Assembly: GCA_038209965.1 (NCBI GenBank)
Contig: JBBQXF010000074.1
Coordinates: forward strand, 1 to 23,046
Reading direction: 5' to 3'
Length of the DNA: 23,046 nt
From: JALONO01 sp038209965
Lineage (GTDB): Bacteria > Bacteroidota > Bacteroidia > Cytophagales > Thermoflexibacteraceae
Made by a program: the position numbers and the translations under genes. The notes under the pieces are model-generated. The model searched no databases. It worked only from the letters and a program-made list of their open reading frames with translations, and was not told the DNA's origin. This document shows positions 7,291 through 14,969 of this stretch, one piece after another; within the stretch, counting starts at the first letter, position 1, and each line of letters opens with the position of its first letter.

Positions 7291-7537
7291 GTTCACGTTC
7301 TGCAAAGTCTGTGACTTTGTAGTAACCAATAAAGAAAGTTTGCAACTTTCGTGGCAATCGTTCGGCGCAACTTTCGTGGCAGTTATAAACTGCCGTGATT
7401 TAGGATGCAAAGTCTCAGACTTCGCATAGCCCGTTCGGCGCAACTTTCGTGGCAGTTATAAACTGCCGTGATTTGAGAGGCAAAGTCGCAGACTTTGCAT
7501 AGCCATAAGTTCACGTTCTGCAAAGTCTATGACTTTG
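7291..7537. repeat. REP-like palindrome array with 73-bp tandem duplication
   Basis: The array fills nearly the whole gap before fadN. A 73-bp unit occurs twice in tandem (7359-7431 and 7432-7504): its first 43 bp are identical and the whole unit matches at 68 of 73 bases. A separate 29-bp unit flanks this pair (7291-7319 and 7509-7537; 28 of 29 identical). Each part contains short hairpins: GGCAGTT-ATA-AACTGCC twice, GCAAAGTC-GCA-GACTTTGC, and GCAAAGT-CTATG-ACTTTGC. No open reading frame or transposase is inside. It resembles repetitive extragenic palindromes, which are usually moved by a RAYT/Y1 transposase encoded elsewhere (inference). Confidence 0.85.
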
Positions 7538-7582
7538 CCTAGTCAAGGAGTCAAAATAATCAATCAACAACCCATATATTAA

Positions 7583-9988
7583 ATGAAAAACCGGACAATA
7601 AAGAAAGTGGCCGTTCTCGGCTCAGGGGTAATGGGCTCGCGCATTGCTTGCCACTTTGCCAATATTGGGGTAGAAGTGCTGCTGCTGGACATAGTACCGG
7701 CCGAGCCAAATGCCGCCGAAGCGGCCAAAGGATTGACCACCGATGCAGCCGTGGTACGGAACCGGATTGTCAACGATGCCCTGCAAGCCGCGCTCAAGGG
7801 CAGCCCTTCGCCGGTTTATCTGGCCAAGGCAGCCTTACTGATCAAGACCGGCAACTTCACCGACCACATGAAGGGCATTGCCGAATGTGACTGGGTGCTG
7901 GAAGCAGTCGTCGAGCGGTTGGACATCAAAAAGCAGATCTACGACCAAGTGGAAAAGTTTCGGAAACGCGGCTCACTGATCACCACCAACACCTCGGGCA
8001 TTCCCATGCACCTGCTCACCGATGGGCGGAGTGACGATTTCCAAACCAATTTCTGCGGGACCCACTTCTTCAACCCGCCCCGATACCTGAAACTACTGGA
8101 GATTATCCCCGGCCCCAAAACCGACCAGTCAGTGGTCGACTTTTTGATGCATTACGGATCGCTGTTCTTGGGCAAGGACACCGTGCTGTGCAAGGACACC
8201 CCCGCCTTTATTGCCAACCGCATTGGGGTGTACAGCATGATGTCGGCCATGCACAAACTAGAGACCGCCGACTTGACCATCGACGAAGTGGATGCCCTGA
8301 CCGGACCAATCATTGGCCGGGCCAAGTCGGCCACCTTCCGCACTTCGGATGTGGTGGGGCTGGACACCACTGTCAACGTGAGCAACAACCTGTATGCAGC
8401 CTTGACCCAAGATGAAAGCCGCGATGCCTTCAAATTGCCGGCCATTGTGCAGGAACTGAGCAACCGCAAGTGGCTGGGCGACAAAACTGGCCAGGGCTTT
8501 TTCAAGAAAGTGAAAGGCGCGGACGGCAAGAGTGAGATCTTGACCCTCAACCTGAAAACCTTGGAGTATGAACCGCAGAGCAAGCCCCGGTTTGAGAGCG
8601 TGGGCAAGGTAAAAGACCTTGAAAATGTGAAAGACCGGCTCCCCAAACTGGTGAACGCCGAGGACAAGGCCGGTACTTTTTATCGGGCCACCTTTTATGA
8701 TCTGTTCAAGTACTGCTCGTTCCGAATTCCCGAGATTGCCGATGAACTTTACCGCATCGATCAAGCGGTAAGCGCGGGCTTCGCGTGGGAACTGGGCCCG
8801 TTCGAGACTTGGGACGTGCTGGGCGTACGCACCACCGCCGCCAAAATGGCCGAAGCAGGTGAAACCCCGGCCCCTTGGGTAGGCGAAATGTTGGCGGCTG
8901 GCCACGAAAAATTTTATAAGGTAGAAGGTGGGATCCGCAAGTTTTATGACATTGCCACTCAGAGCTACCGGCCCATCCCCGGTTCAGAAGGGTTTATTTT
9001 GTTGGACAACATCCGCCCGACCAGCAAGATCTGGGGCAATGCCGGAGCCACGCTCATCGACACCGGGCATGGCATTGCTTTGTTGGAATTCCATACCAAA
9101 ATGAACAGCATTGGCCCCGAAGTAATCGAGGGGATCAATGTGGCCATTGCCAAGGCCGAGGAAAACTTCCGGGGCTTGATCATTGGCAACGAAGCCCCAC
9201 AATTCTCGGCCGGGGCCAACTTGGCCATGCTTTTCATGGCGGCCAGCAACCAAGAGTTTGACGAAATCAACCTCTCGATTGCGGCCTTCCAAAACACCAT
9301 GATGCGGGCCCGCTACTCGTCCATTCCCGTAGTGGCGGCCCCCTCGGGCCTTGCCTTGGGCGGCGGCTGCGAGATCCAACTCCACGCCGATCATATCCAA
9401 GCCCATGCCGAGACTTACATGGGGTTAGTGGAAGTGGGAGTGGGCCTGATCCCCGCTGGGGGGGGCACCAAGGAAATGACCCTGCGCGCCTCCGACCTGT
9501 ACATCAAAGGGGACGTGGAATTGAACCGCCTACAAGAATGTTTCATGAACATTGCCATGGCCAAAGTGTCCACCTCGGCCCATGAAGCCATGGAAATGGG
9601 CTACATCCGCCGCACGGATGACATTACCCTAAACCGGGCGCACCTGCTGGCCGATGCCAAGCGGGCGGCCATCCGGTTGGCCGAAGCGGGCTATTCCAAG
9701 CCGGTGATGCGCAAAGACATCAAGGTGTTGGGCAAATCGGCCTTGGCCTTGTTCCGCACGGGCATTGTGAGCATGCGCTATGGCAAGTATGTGAGCGAGC
9801 ACGATGCTAAGATTGCCGAAAAAGTAGCCTTTATAATGGCTGGCGGTGACCTGAGCTATCCCCAATTGGTGAGCGAACAATACCTGCTCGATCTAGAGCG
9901 CGAGGCGTTCTTGAGCCTCACCGGCGAACCCAAAACCCTAGAACGGATCCAAGGTTTGCTGTTCAAGGGCAAAGTGGTGCGCAACTAA
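7583..9988 (+). CDS. fadN: FadN-type 3-hydroxyacyl-CoA dehydrogenase / enoyl-CoA hydratase
   Basis: This 801-residue bifunctional beta-oxidation enzyme hydrates 2-enoyl-CoA and oxidises 3-hydroxyacyl-CoA with NAD+ in the cytoplasm. The N-terminal Rossmann fold has GSGVMG at 13-18 and an acidic residue ending the second strand (LLLD). The dehydrogenase residues are visible as His161 (CGTHFFNPPRYLKLLEI), Glu173 and Asn212. The crotonase domain is C-terminal, with oxyanion segments FSAGAN and LALGGGCE. Both hydratase glutamates are present, Glu597 and Glu617, with the same 20-residue spacing as in mitochondrial hydratase. Dehydrogenase-first order is that of Bacillus FadN, the reverse of E. coli FadB/FadJ, and the length fits. 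In many bacteria a thiolase and an acyl-CoA dehydrogenase follow, but here a hairpin and a convergent gene do. ATG 7583 directly follows an AT-rich leader. Confidence 0.95.
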   Translation: MKNRTIKKVAVLGSGVMGSRIACHFANIGVEVLLLDIVPAEPNAAEAAKGLTTDAAVVRNRIVNDALQAALKGSPSPVYLAKAALLIKTGNFTDHMKGIAECDWVLEAVVERLDIKKQIYDQVEKFRKRGSLITTNTSGIPMHLLTDGRSDDFQTNFCGTHFFNPPRYLKLLEIIPGPKTDQSVVDFLMHYGSLFLGKDTVLCKDTPAFIANRIGVYSMMSAMHKLETADLTIDEVDALTGPIIGRAKSATFRTSDVVGLDTTVNVSNNLYAALTQDESRDAFKLPAIVQELSNRKWLGDKTGQGFFKKVKGADGKSEILTLNLKTLEYEPQSKPRFESVGKVKDLENVKDRLPKLVNAEDKAGTFYRATFYDLFKYCSFRIPEIADELYRIDQAVSAGFAWELGPFETWDVLGVRTTAAKMAEAGETPAPWVGEMLAAGHEKFYKVEGGIRKFYDIATQSYRPIPGSEGFILLDNIRPTSKIWGNAGATLIDTGHGIALLEFHTKMNSIGPEVIEGINVAIAKAEENFRGLIIGNEAPQFSAGANLAMLFMAASNQEFDEINLSIAAFQNTMMRARYSSIPVVAAPSGLALGGGCEIQLHADHIQAHAETYMGLVEVGVGLIPAGGGTKEMTLRASDLYIKGDVELNRLQECFMNIAMAKVSTSAHEAMEMGYIRRTDDITLNRAHLLADAKRAAIRLAEAGYSKPVMRKDIKVLGKSALALFRTGIVSMRYGKYVSEHDAKIAEKVAFIMAGGDLSYPQLVSEQYLLDLEREAFLSLTGEPKTLERIQGLLFKGKVVRN

Positions 9989-10007
9989 GTCAAACAGTTT
10001 TTCCATT

Positions 10008-10062
10008 CTGACCAAAACAGTCGTCCCGTTGACCAAATCAACGGGACGACTGTTTTGGTCAG
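10008..10062. terminator. Bidirectional hairpin terminator between fadN and patatin gene
   Basis: The arms 10008-10032 and 10038-10062 are perfect 25-bp complements around the 5-base loop CCAAA. The stem begins CTGACCAAAACAGTCG and carries A-rich and T-rich segments on its outer arms, so it can work in both directions. It begins 20 bp after the fadN stop and ends 122 bp before the end of the convergent patatin gene. Confidence 0.8.
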
Positions 10063-10184
10063 GTGGCTGCCGCACCCGAATAAAATGGGTCTTTCAATTG
10101 ATAAAAAACAACTCATTGACAATCAATGAAACAAACCTTCTTCTTTGACCAAATAAAGCTGCGCTTGCGGGAAACAACCCACTT

Positions 10185-12554
10185 TTAATCAAACGGTTTT
10201 TTGTTGAAGAGCAAAAAACCAACGTGAAACAGCACCCCCCATCGATTGGCCGGGTTGGTGTCGTCATAATAGTTGAGGCTGAGGCTCATTGGTCCTGCAA
10301 TGCTGTGATAGACCACGGCGGCCATCAATGCTTTGCGCAACTGTATCTGCCCCCGGTTCACTTGGGCCAAGGGACGCAGGGCCACCGTGGCCGGATCATA
10401 TTCCTTCCCGCTGATAGGGAGCAGGTTGATAAAACCGTAGCCCTCGGCCCGCACCTCCAAGTTTTTGTTGTACCGCACCACCCCCCGAATCCCACCGGCC
10501 AAATAGCGAAAGGATCGGAATTCGGGCAAAAAAAGCGTCCGGCTGTCTTGTAGTGGGGTAAAAGCTGGCGCGGCGGCCATTGTGGACAGGTAATTGGCAA
10601 ACAAGGGCTGGGTGGAGTACACCCCTTCGGCCATCAGCCCCAAACTGTACCGTTTGCCGAAAGTAAAATACTGCTCGCCCATGAGCTTGATCCGGAACCA
10701 CTGGTGAAAATTTGTCTCGGGGCGGTCGCGCAGTGGGCTGCCCCCGATGGGCGTAGTCAGGTCGGAGCCGGGCTCATACTCCTCCTCCCCGCTGATTAAC
10801 CGCCCCGATAAATAAACTTGCCCACCTGCTGAAGCATACATTTTGCGGTTCAACTGTCCTTGTTGGTACGACAATCCAAAAGAATGGCCCACAAACTCAG
10901 TGACATTGAGCGTATCAATGGAAGTAAAAAACCGAAAATGGCTGTAAGAATCACTGAACCAAAAATTGGAATATTGGGCCACTAGCTTGCCCCGTGAACC
11001 AGCCGCGGCCCCCAGATCCAGATCAAACCGGCCATCGCGCTGGCTCAGGGCGTAGCGGTCGCGCTGATCTAGCACATTGAAAATTTCGGTGCTCCGCAAA
11101 AAATCCCAACTATTGAAAGTAGCCGATGGTTCGATGTAGTAGGCCCACCGGCCCGGAAAGTTGAGGCGCAGGCGCAAGTTGCCTGAGGTGTAGAACGTGC
11201 CGGTGTAAAGGTGAGCAGCTACGTTGTACAGCAACTGGTCGGCGTAGTCGTAGCGCAGGCCCACGTACAACTGACTTATGTTCCTGGTTGCCATGGCCCC
11301 GCCCACGCTTACCTTGAAATGATTGGCCGGCTTGAACCGCAAGCGGTAGTGATAACTTGAGTCTTGGGGGTGATACTCAAAACCAGGATATAAAATATCA
11401 AAATGATCAGACTGGGACACCCGAAAATATTTGCGCTTGAGCTGATCCAAATCGTAGCCAGGGGCCAATTCAAACATTTTGCCAACATACTTGGGGGCTT
11501 GCTTGCCCACGGCCTCGATCAGGGTTTGGGTGAACTGGAGGGGTGGGCAGGCTGCCCGAAAGGCACTGCGCCGTGCTTCCACCACCGATTTGTCCACCCG
11601 CCGGGCAATTTTGGCCCTCACCTCGTCCAGTTTGAGTTGGATGGCTTTGTCCCCGATCTCCAAAAATTGTTGGACCCGATCAAATTGGGTGGCGGTCAGG
11701 CCGCCCATCTGGGGCCTGATATAAATGCCATTGGCCGGGATCTGGGTGCTATCCGATTTGGCAATGAGGATGAAGGCCATCAACTTGGCCAAATATTCCT
11801 CGTCGTGATTGTAAGGATATGCGGTCAGATCATTGCTGGACACATTGACCCCGATGATGACATCGGGATTAAACTCTCGCTTGGCCACATCGACGGGAAA
11901 ATTGTTGTAGATGCCGCCATCAAAAAGGTATTGGTTGTAGACTTTGACCGGCTTAAAAAACAGGGGTACGTTCATGCTGGCCCGGGCGGCATCGCTCAAT
12001 TGGCCGTTGCAGAGCATGACCGACTGCTGGGTGAACACATCGGCGGCCATGCACCTGAAGGGGACAAACAAGCTGTCAAAAGTGTAATTGGCTTTGGCCG
12101 ATGCCGGGGCGAGGTGTTCGGCCAAGGCCATATTGAGCGCGTCATCGTTGATCAGGCTGGCCTGGAGCACCGCCCCGAAGTTCTCGTTCAGTCCGATCTT
12201 AAGGTTCAGGGCCGATCCGTCCGGGTCACGGCGGTAAAGGTGGTAGAAGTAGCGGTTCTCCACCCGGCCGTCGACCCAGTTTTGAAAATCACCGGACAAG
12301 ACCAATTTTTCCATTTCTTCGGGGGAATAGCCTGCGGCATAAAATGCCCCGACCAACCCGCCGATTGATGTGCCCACTATGTAGTCGATGGGGATGCCCT
12401 GGTTTTCCAATGCCTTGATGATGCGCACGTAGGCCAGTCCCTTGGCCCCGCCCCCGCTGAGCACCAATGCCACTTTTTGCGGCCAAGCCATTTGGGGCAT
12501 CAATAAGAGAAAAAGCAGGAGAATAAGGCAGACTTTGACGGAGTGGGCCAGCAT
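10185..12554 (-). CDS. Patatin-like phospholipase fused to outer-membrane beta-barrel
   Basis: The protein has 789 residues from the chosen ATG at 12554. This start places a signal peptide (VKVCLILLLFLLLMPQMAWP) at the N-terminus. An upstream ATG at 12641 would add 29 residues across a direct repeat and bury the signal. The patatin domain (about 27-240) has the oxyanion loop GGGAKG (34-39), the nucleophile motif GTSIG with Ser63, and DGG with Asp212, so the Ser-Asp dyad is complete and lipid acyl hydrolase activity is expected. A middle region (about 330-420) could be a POTRA-like linker. The rest has alternating aromatic beta-strands (YVGLRYDYADQLLYNVAAHL) typical of Omp85/surface-antigen barrels and ends NKKPFD. 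The layout recalls type Vd (PlpD-like) patatin autotransporters. I infer that it acts at the outer membrane. It is the last gene of a minus-strand run and ends at the shared hairpin. Confidence 0.92.
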   Translation of the reverse strand: MLAHSVKVCLILLLFLLLMPQMAWPQKVALVLSGGGAKGLAYVRIIKALENQGIPIDYIVGTSIGGLVGAFYAAGYSPEEMEKLVLSGDFQNWVDGRVENRYFYHLYRRDPDGSALNLKIGLNENFGAVLQASLINDDALNMALAEHLAPASAKANYTFDSLFVPFRCMAADVFTQQSVMLCNGQLSDAARASMNVPLFFKPVKVYNQYLFDGGIYNNFPVDVAKREFNPDVIIGVNVSSNDLTAYPYNHDEEYLAKLMAFILIAKSDSTQIPANGIYIRPQMGGLTATQFDRVQQFLEIGDKAIQLKLDEVRAKIARRVDKSVVEARRSAFRAACPPLQFTQTLIEAVGKQAPKYVGKMFELAPGYDLDQLKRKYFRVSQSDHFDILYPGFEYHPQDSSYHYRLRFKPANHFKVSVGGAMATRNISQLYVGLRYDYADQLLYNVAAHLYTGTFYTSGNLRLRLNFPGRWAYYIEPSATFNSWDFLRSTEIFNVLDQRDRYALSQRDGRFDLDLGAAAGSRGKLVAQYSNFWFSDSYSHFRFFTSIDTLNVTEFVGHSFGLSYQQGQLNRKMYASAGGQVYLSGRLISGEEEYEPGSDLTTPIGGSPLRDRPETNFHQWFRIKLMGEQYFTFGKRYSLGLMAEGVYSTQPLFANYLSTMAAAPAFTPLQDSRTLFLPEFRSFRYLAGGIRGVVRYNKNLEVRAEGYGFINLLPISGKEYDPATVALRPLAQVNRGQIQLRKALMAAVVYHSIAGPMSLSLNYYDDTNPANRWGVLFHVGFLLFNKKPFD

Positions 12555-12591
12555 GGTTGAGTCAGAATGGGCAAGGTAAGTTACGACTTTT

Positions 12592-12633
12592 TTGGCATAG
12601 GGCGCACCAAGAGGCCTTGGCATAGGGCACACC
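12592..12633. repeat. Short direct repeat upstream of the patatin start
   Basis: TTGGCATAGGGCGCACC (12592-12608) recurs as TTGGCATAGGGCACACC (12617-12633), 16 of 17 bases identical with a 25-bp period. It lies 38-79 bp upstream of the chosen patatin start, where it could be a regulator site. Confidence 0.6.
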
Positions 12634-12707
12634 TTCACCAATCGACCATCCGTTAAACAATCCTCACTTCACAGTTTGGCCAACGAACGTGCTGGCCATA
12701 AACAACA

Positions 12708-12752
12708 AAAAAACCAAAGAGCCGCCCAATTTGGGCAGCCCTTTGGTTTTTT
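12708..12752 (-). terminator. Rho-independent terminator of the DUF2911-TPR gene
   Basis: The outer arms AAAAAACCAAAG (12708-12719) and CTTTGGTTTTTT (12741-12752) are perfect complements, and the inner arms GCCCAA/TTGGGC add to the stem. Read on the minus strand, the stem ends in a run of T residues 45 bp after the stop of the DUF2911 gene. It separates that gene from patatin. Confidence 0.8.
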
Positions 12753-12796
12753 GCTGGCTCAAGAACCCGGCGAGGGGTCAGTGAAGCACAAAATCC

Positions 12797-13651
12797 TTAC
12801 TTCATTTTTTTGCAATCGTCGATCAACTTCTCGTTCAGGCGCACATAATCCATGTTGCTGGCCGTTTTGGCCATGTCCATTGATTTCTGGGCAGTGCCAA
12901 TGGCTTCGTTGAATTTCTTCATTTTAGCCTCAATTTTGGCTTTCAAGTGCATGGTCCAGAACTGGGGCTGCATGTCCACCGATTTGGTGATCAATTCATA
13001 CGCCTTGTCCATGTTGCGATTGTTGTCATAATAGTAAGTCGCGATGTTGTAGAACAACCCAGCATCTTTCTTGGGGTCAAGGGCTTTCTCAATCTGGGCC
13101 ATTACTTTGATATCCACATCGGTGGTGATGGGGAAACTGATCATGGTCTTTTCCCACTTGATATCCATGGAAGTGGAGTTGGTGGTCACATTTGAAAATT
13201 CAATGGTAAAACTTTCCACACTCGTGGGCAGCATTTGGGATTTCACCATCATGCTCACCACATCCTCCTCAGCTTTGTAGTTGGCCGTGCCAGCATTGAC
13301 GTTCTTGTTCAGGCTCACTTTCCACTCAGTGGCACCGGGGATGGTAAAGAGCGAATAATCGCCCTTGGGCACTTTTACATTGTTGATCATCACCTCGTCG
13401 GTGAAAGTAACTTTGGTGGCGGAGTTGGCACCAGTGCGCCACAGCGAACCAAACGGCACAACATCGCCAAATATTTTGCGGCCTTTTACGCCGGGGCGCG
13501 AGTAGGCCACGCTCACTTCCAATAAGCCAACCGTTTGGCTGACCTTGGCGGCGGGGCTGGGCTGGGGCATGTTGAGCTGGGCTTGGGCCAGCGAGGTGCT
13601 GCCAACCATAGCCAACACCAACCACAAATGTTTCAAGTTACGACTTTTCAT
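12797..13651 (-). CDS. Secreted DUF2911 protein with TPR-like C-terminus
   Basis: The protein has 284 residues and a signal peptide (HLWLVLAMVGSTSLAQAQ, about 8-25). The DUF2911 domain occupies about 27-175 and has its hallmark motifs: YSRPGVKGRKIFG (50-62), WRTGAN (71-76) and GDYSLFTIP (97-105). The C-terminal part (about 190-280) is helical with TPR-like repeats (GLFYNIATYYYDNNRNMDKAYELI; FNEAIGTAQKSMDMAK). DUF2911 proteins are common in Bacteroidota and their function is unknown. I infer a periplasmic location. A TAnnTTTG box precedes the gene by about 42 bp, and a terminator follows it. A second DUF2911 protein is encoded at 21629-22321 in this window but lacks the TPR tail. Confidence 0.92.
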   Translation of the reverse strand: MKSRNLKHLWLVLAMVGSTSLAQAQLNMPQPSPAAKVSQTVGLLEVSVAYSRPGVKGRKIFGDVVPFGSLWRTGANSATKVTFTDEVMINNVKVPKGDYSLFTIPGATEWKVSLNKNVNAGTANYKAEEDVVSMMVKSQMLPTSVESFTIEFSNVTTNSTSMDIKWEKTMISFPITTDVDIKVMAQIEKALDPKKDAGLFYNIATYYYDNNRNMDKAYELITKSVDMQPQFWTMHLKAKIEAKMKKFNEAIGTAQKSMDMAKTASNMDYVRLNEKLIDDCKKMK

Positions 13652-13692
13652 GACGTGTATTGTTTTAGCGTTTTTTGAGTATGAAAACGGTT

Positions 13693-13700
13693 CAAAGTTA
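13693..13700 (-). promoter_or_regulatory. Bacteroidota-type -7 box for the DUF2911-TPR gene
   Basis: On the minus strand TAACTTTG matches TAnnTTTG exactly, 42 bp before the ATG. The expected TTTG at -33 is not clearly present. Confidence 0.45.
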
Positions 13701-13777
13701 CAGTTTTAATTAGGAACGCACGGGCCAACCCTTGTTTGGGAGTGCCGTTTGGGCTTGGCTTAAACAAAAATTAACAC

Positions 13778-14515
13778 TCACTGGCCAAGGTGACCGGCCA
13801 ATTTGTTCAGCCGCCACTCGAGCTGGGCCGAAAACACCAGCCAGCCCACTCCGACGGCTACCCCAAAGATCAAGCTCTTCCCAGCCCCGATCCAGTGGAT
13901 GAGTACGATGAACGGCAACAGGGCGAGTGTTGCCACCAAGAGGCTGCTGGCCAACTGTCCCGCCAGTGCCATACCCCGGCGGCCCGGCAATGCCAAGGCC
14001 GACGCTTGGGCCACGACCGTGCCCAGCCCCATCCACGCCATCCATGCCGTGTGCCCGGATACTTGGGCCAGCCCATAACCGATACTGATGGCCACGCCCC
14101 AAGCCAACCCGAGAAATGCCGACCGATAGCCCAAATGAAAATCGGGCGCACAGTCAAAACCCGTCGCCGCGGGTGGGGTGGGAATGATCACCCGGCGGTT
14201 ATAAGAAACCAAAGAATAGAGTTGGCGAAAAAACCAATAAACTGGTGGCAGTTTTGCTCCCCAGGCGATGAGGGGGATTCGTTTGCCCAGCAAATGGATC
14301 AGGCTGTCCAGTCCATAATGTGTGCGGCCATTGGCAAAATCGTGCAGCGGAATCTCGTGGCGCGATCGGTCCCAGTCAATGTTGCATACTGGTTGGCCTT
14401 CGCCCAAGGCCGAGAAGGGGAGGCGTTTTTCCAACAGTCCGTGTTTGACAAACTGGCCACTGTACCAGCGGCAAAGGGGGCATTGATCGTCATAAATAAG
14501 TGCCTGATTTTCCAT
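13778..14515 (-). CDS. DCC-family thiol-disulfide oxidoreductase with C-terminal membrane domain
   Basis: The protein has 245 residues. The N-terminal part (about 1-125) is a DUF393/DCC domain: LIYDDQCPLCRWYSGQFV carries the DxxCxxC redox motif with Cys12 and Cys15, and HYGLDSLIHLLGKR follows. A later part (about 130-235) holds four hydrophobic segments (LGLAWGVAISIGYGLAQV; MGLGTVVAQASALAL; LVATLALLPFIVLIHWIG; IFGVAVGVGWLVF). Many DCC proteins are about 130 residues with no membrane domain, so the tail is an extension. I infer a membrane-bound thiol-disulfide exchanger; its substrate is unknown. It is the first gene of a minus-strand run with the DUF2911 and patatin genes, 126 bp ahead of the DUF2911 gene, which has its own promoter-like box. 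A long open frame on the opposite strand (13790-14524) is an antisense shadow. Confidence 0.88.
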   Translation of the reverse strand: MENQALIYDDQCPLCRWYSGQFVKHGLLEKRLPFSALGEGQPVCNIDWDRSRHEIPLHDFANGRTHYGLDSLIHLLGKRIPLIAWGAKLPPVYWFFRQLYSLVSYNRRVIIPTPPAATGFDCAPDFHLGYRSAFLGLAWGVAISIGYGLAQVSGHTAWMAWMGLGTVVAQASALALPGRRGMALAGQLASSLLVATLALLPFIVLIHWIGAGKSLIFGVAVGVGWLVFSAQLEWRLNKLAGHLGQ

Positions 14516-14675
14516 CTTGCGTAGAAGTTGTGCTTGAGAATAAATACGAAAGCAAGTGCCAATAGTTTCAATAGTTTCAATTTTTTATGAAAGAAACAAA
14601 CCTTGCCCGATCCTTGTCCAAATCAAGAACCGGACGGCCCAACCGAGGATTAAAATTTGCCAAAAAATCCAAAGT

Positions 14676-14689
14676 ATAACGTACGTTAT
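14676..14689. promoter_or_regulatory. Perfect 14-bp palindrome, possible operator
   Basis: ATAACGTACGTTAT is fully self-complementary. It is in an AT-rich gap, 161 bp from the DCC start and about 280 bp from the peroxidase start, so either gene could be its target. It does not resemble the 6618-6643 palindrome. Confidence 0.4.
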
Positions 14690-14894
14690 TCGCTGGCCTT
14701 TATATAGATACCCAAACCAAATTGATTCTTCAACAACCACAAAAGTAAATAATTGAAAATCAATAAAATATGCCCGGCAATCTTCCAAACCAGTTTAACC
14801 TTGTTATAAAATGATTTTGGCTTGGCTTTGTGGAACAAATTACTGAAAACCAAGCGAGTTTCCAGTCAAATCCCCCAGTTGGATCAAATTGGCC

Positions 14895-14902
14895 TATTTT
14901 TG
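14895..14902 (+). promoter_or_regulatory. Bacteroidota-type -7 box for the peroxidase-DUF885 operon
   Basis: TATTTTTG matches TAnnTTTG exactly, 68 bp before the chosen start of the peroxidase gene. No clear -33 TTTG was found. Confidence 0.4.
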
Positions 14903-14969
14903 ACCCATTTCAACCATTTTTTGGACGTTTACCTTGAAACCAACCCTGTCATCAGCGCGTTTTAGCAAT

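Larger units (their letters stand above)
14516..14969. other. AT-rich divergent intergenic region
   Basis: About 450 bp between the DCC gene and the peroxidase gene holds no supported gene. Visible elements are a 9-bp tandem repeat CAATAGTTT x2 (14560-14577), which lies 45 bp upstream of the DCC start, a perfect 14-bp palindrome (14676-14689), and a TAnnTTTG box (14895-14902). Short frames here have no family resemblance. Confidence 0.55.

Noticed and set aside
7291..7542. Possible CRISPR array
   Set aside because: Repeats are tandem, unequal in type and not separated by unique equal-length spacers, and no cas gene is present.
11403..12368. Long open frame (321 codons) on the plus strand inside the patatin gene
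   Set aside because: It is antisense to the patatin catalytic domain. The translation is low-complexity and lacks any family motif, and such frames are expected opposite GC-rich genes.
12555..12641. Longer patatin N-terminus starting at 12641
   Set aside because: It would place 29 residues with a repeated Pro/Arg-rich stretch before the signal peptide, and that stretch is encoded by a DNA direct repeat.
13790..14524. 244-codon plus-strand frame opposite the DCC gene
   Set aside because: The minus strand has a clear CPLC redox motif and membrane helices. The plus-strand product is rich in Gln, His and Pro with no fold signal.
14560..14577. 9-bp tandem repeat CAATAGTTT x2
   Set aside because: Only two copies in AT-rich DNA, so it has little weight on its own.
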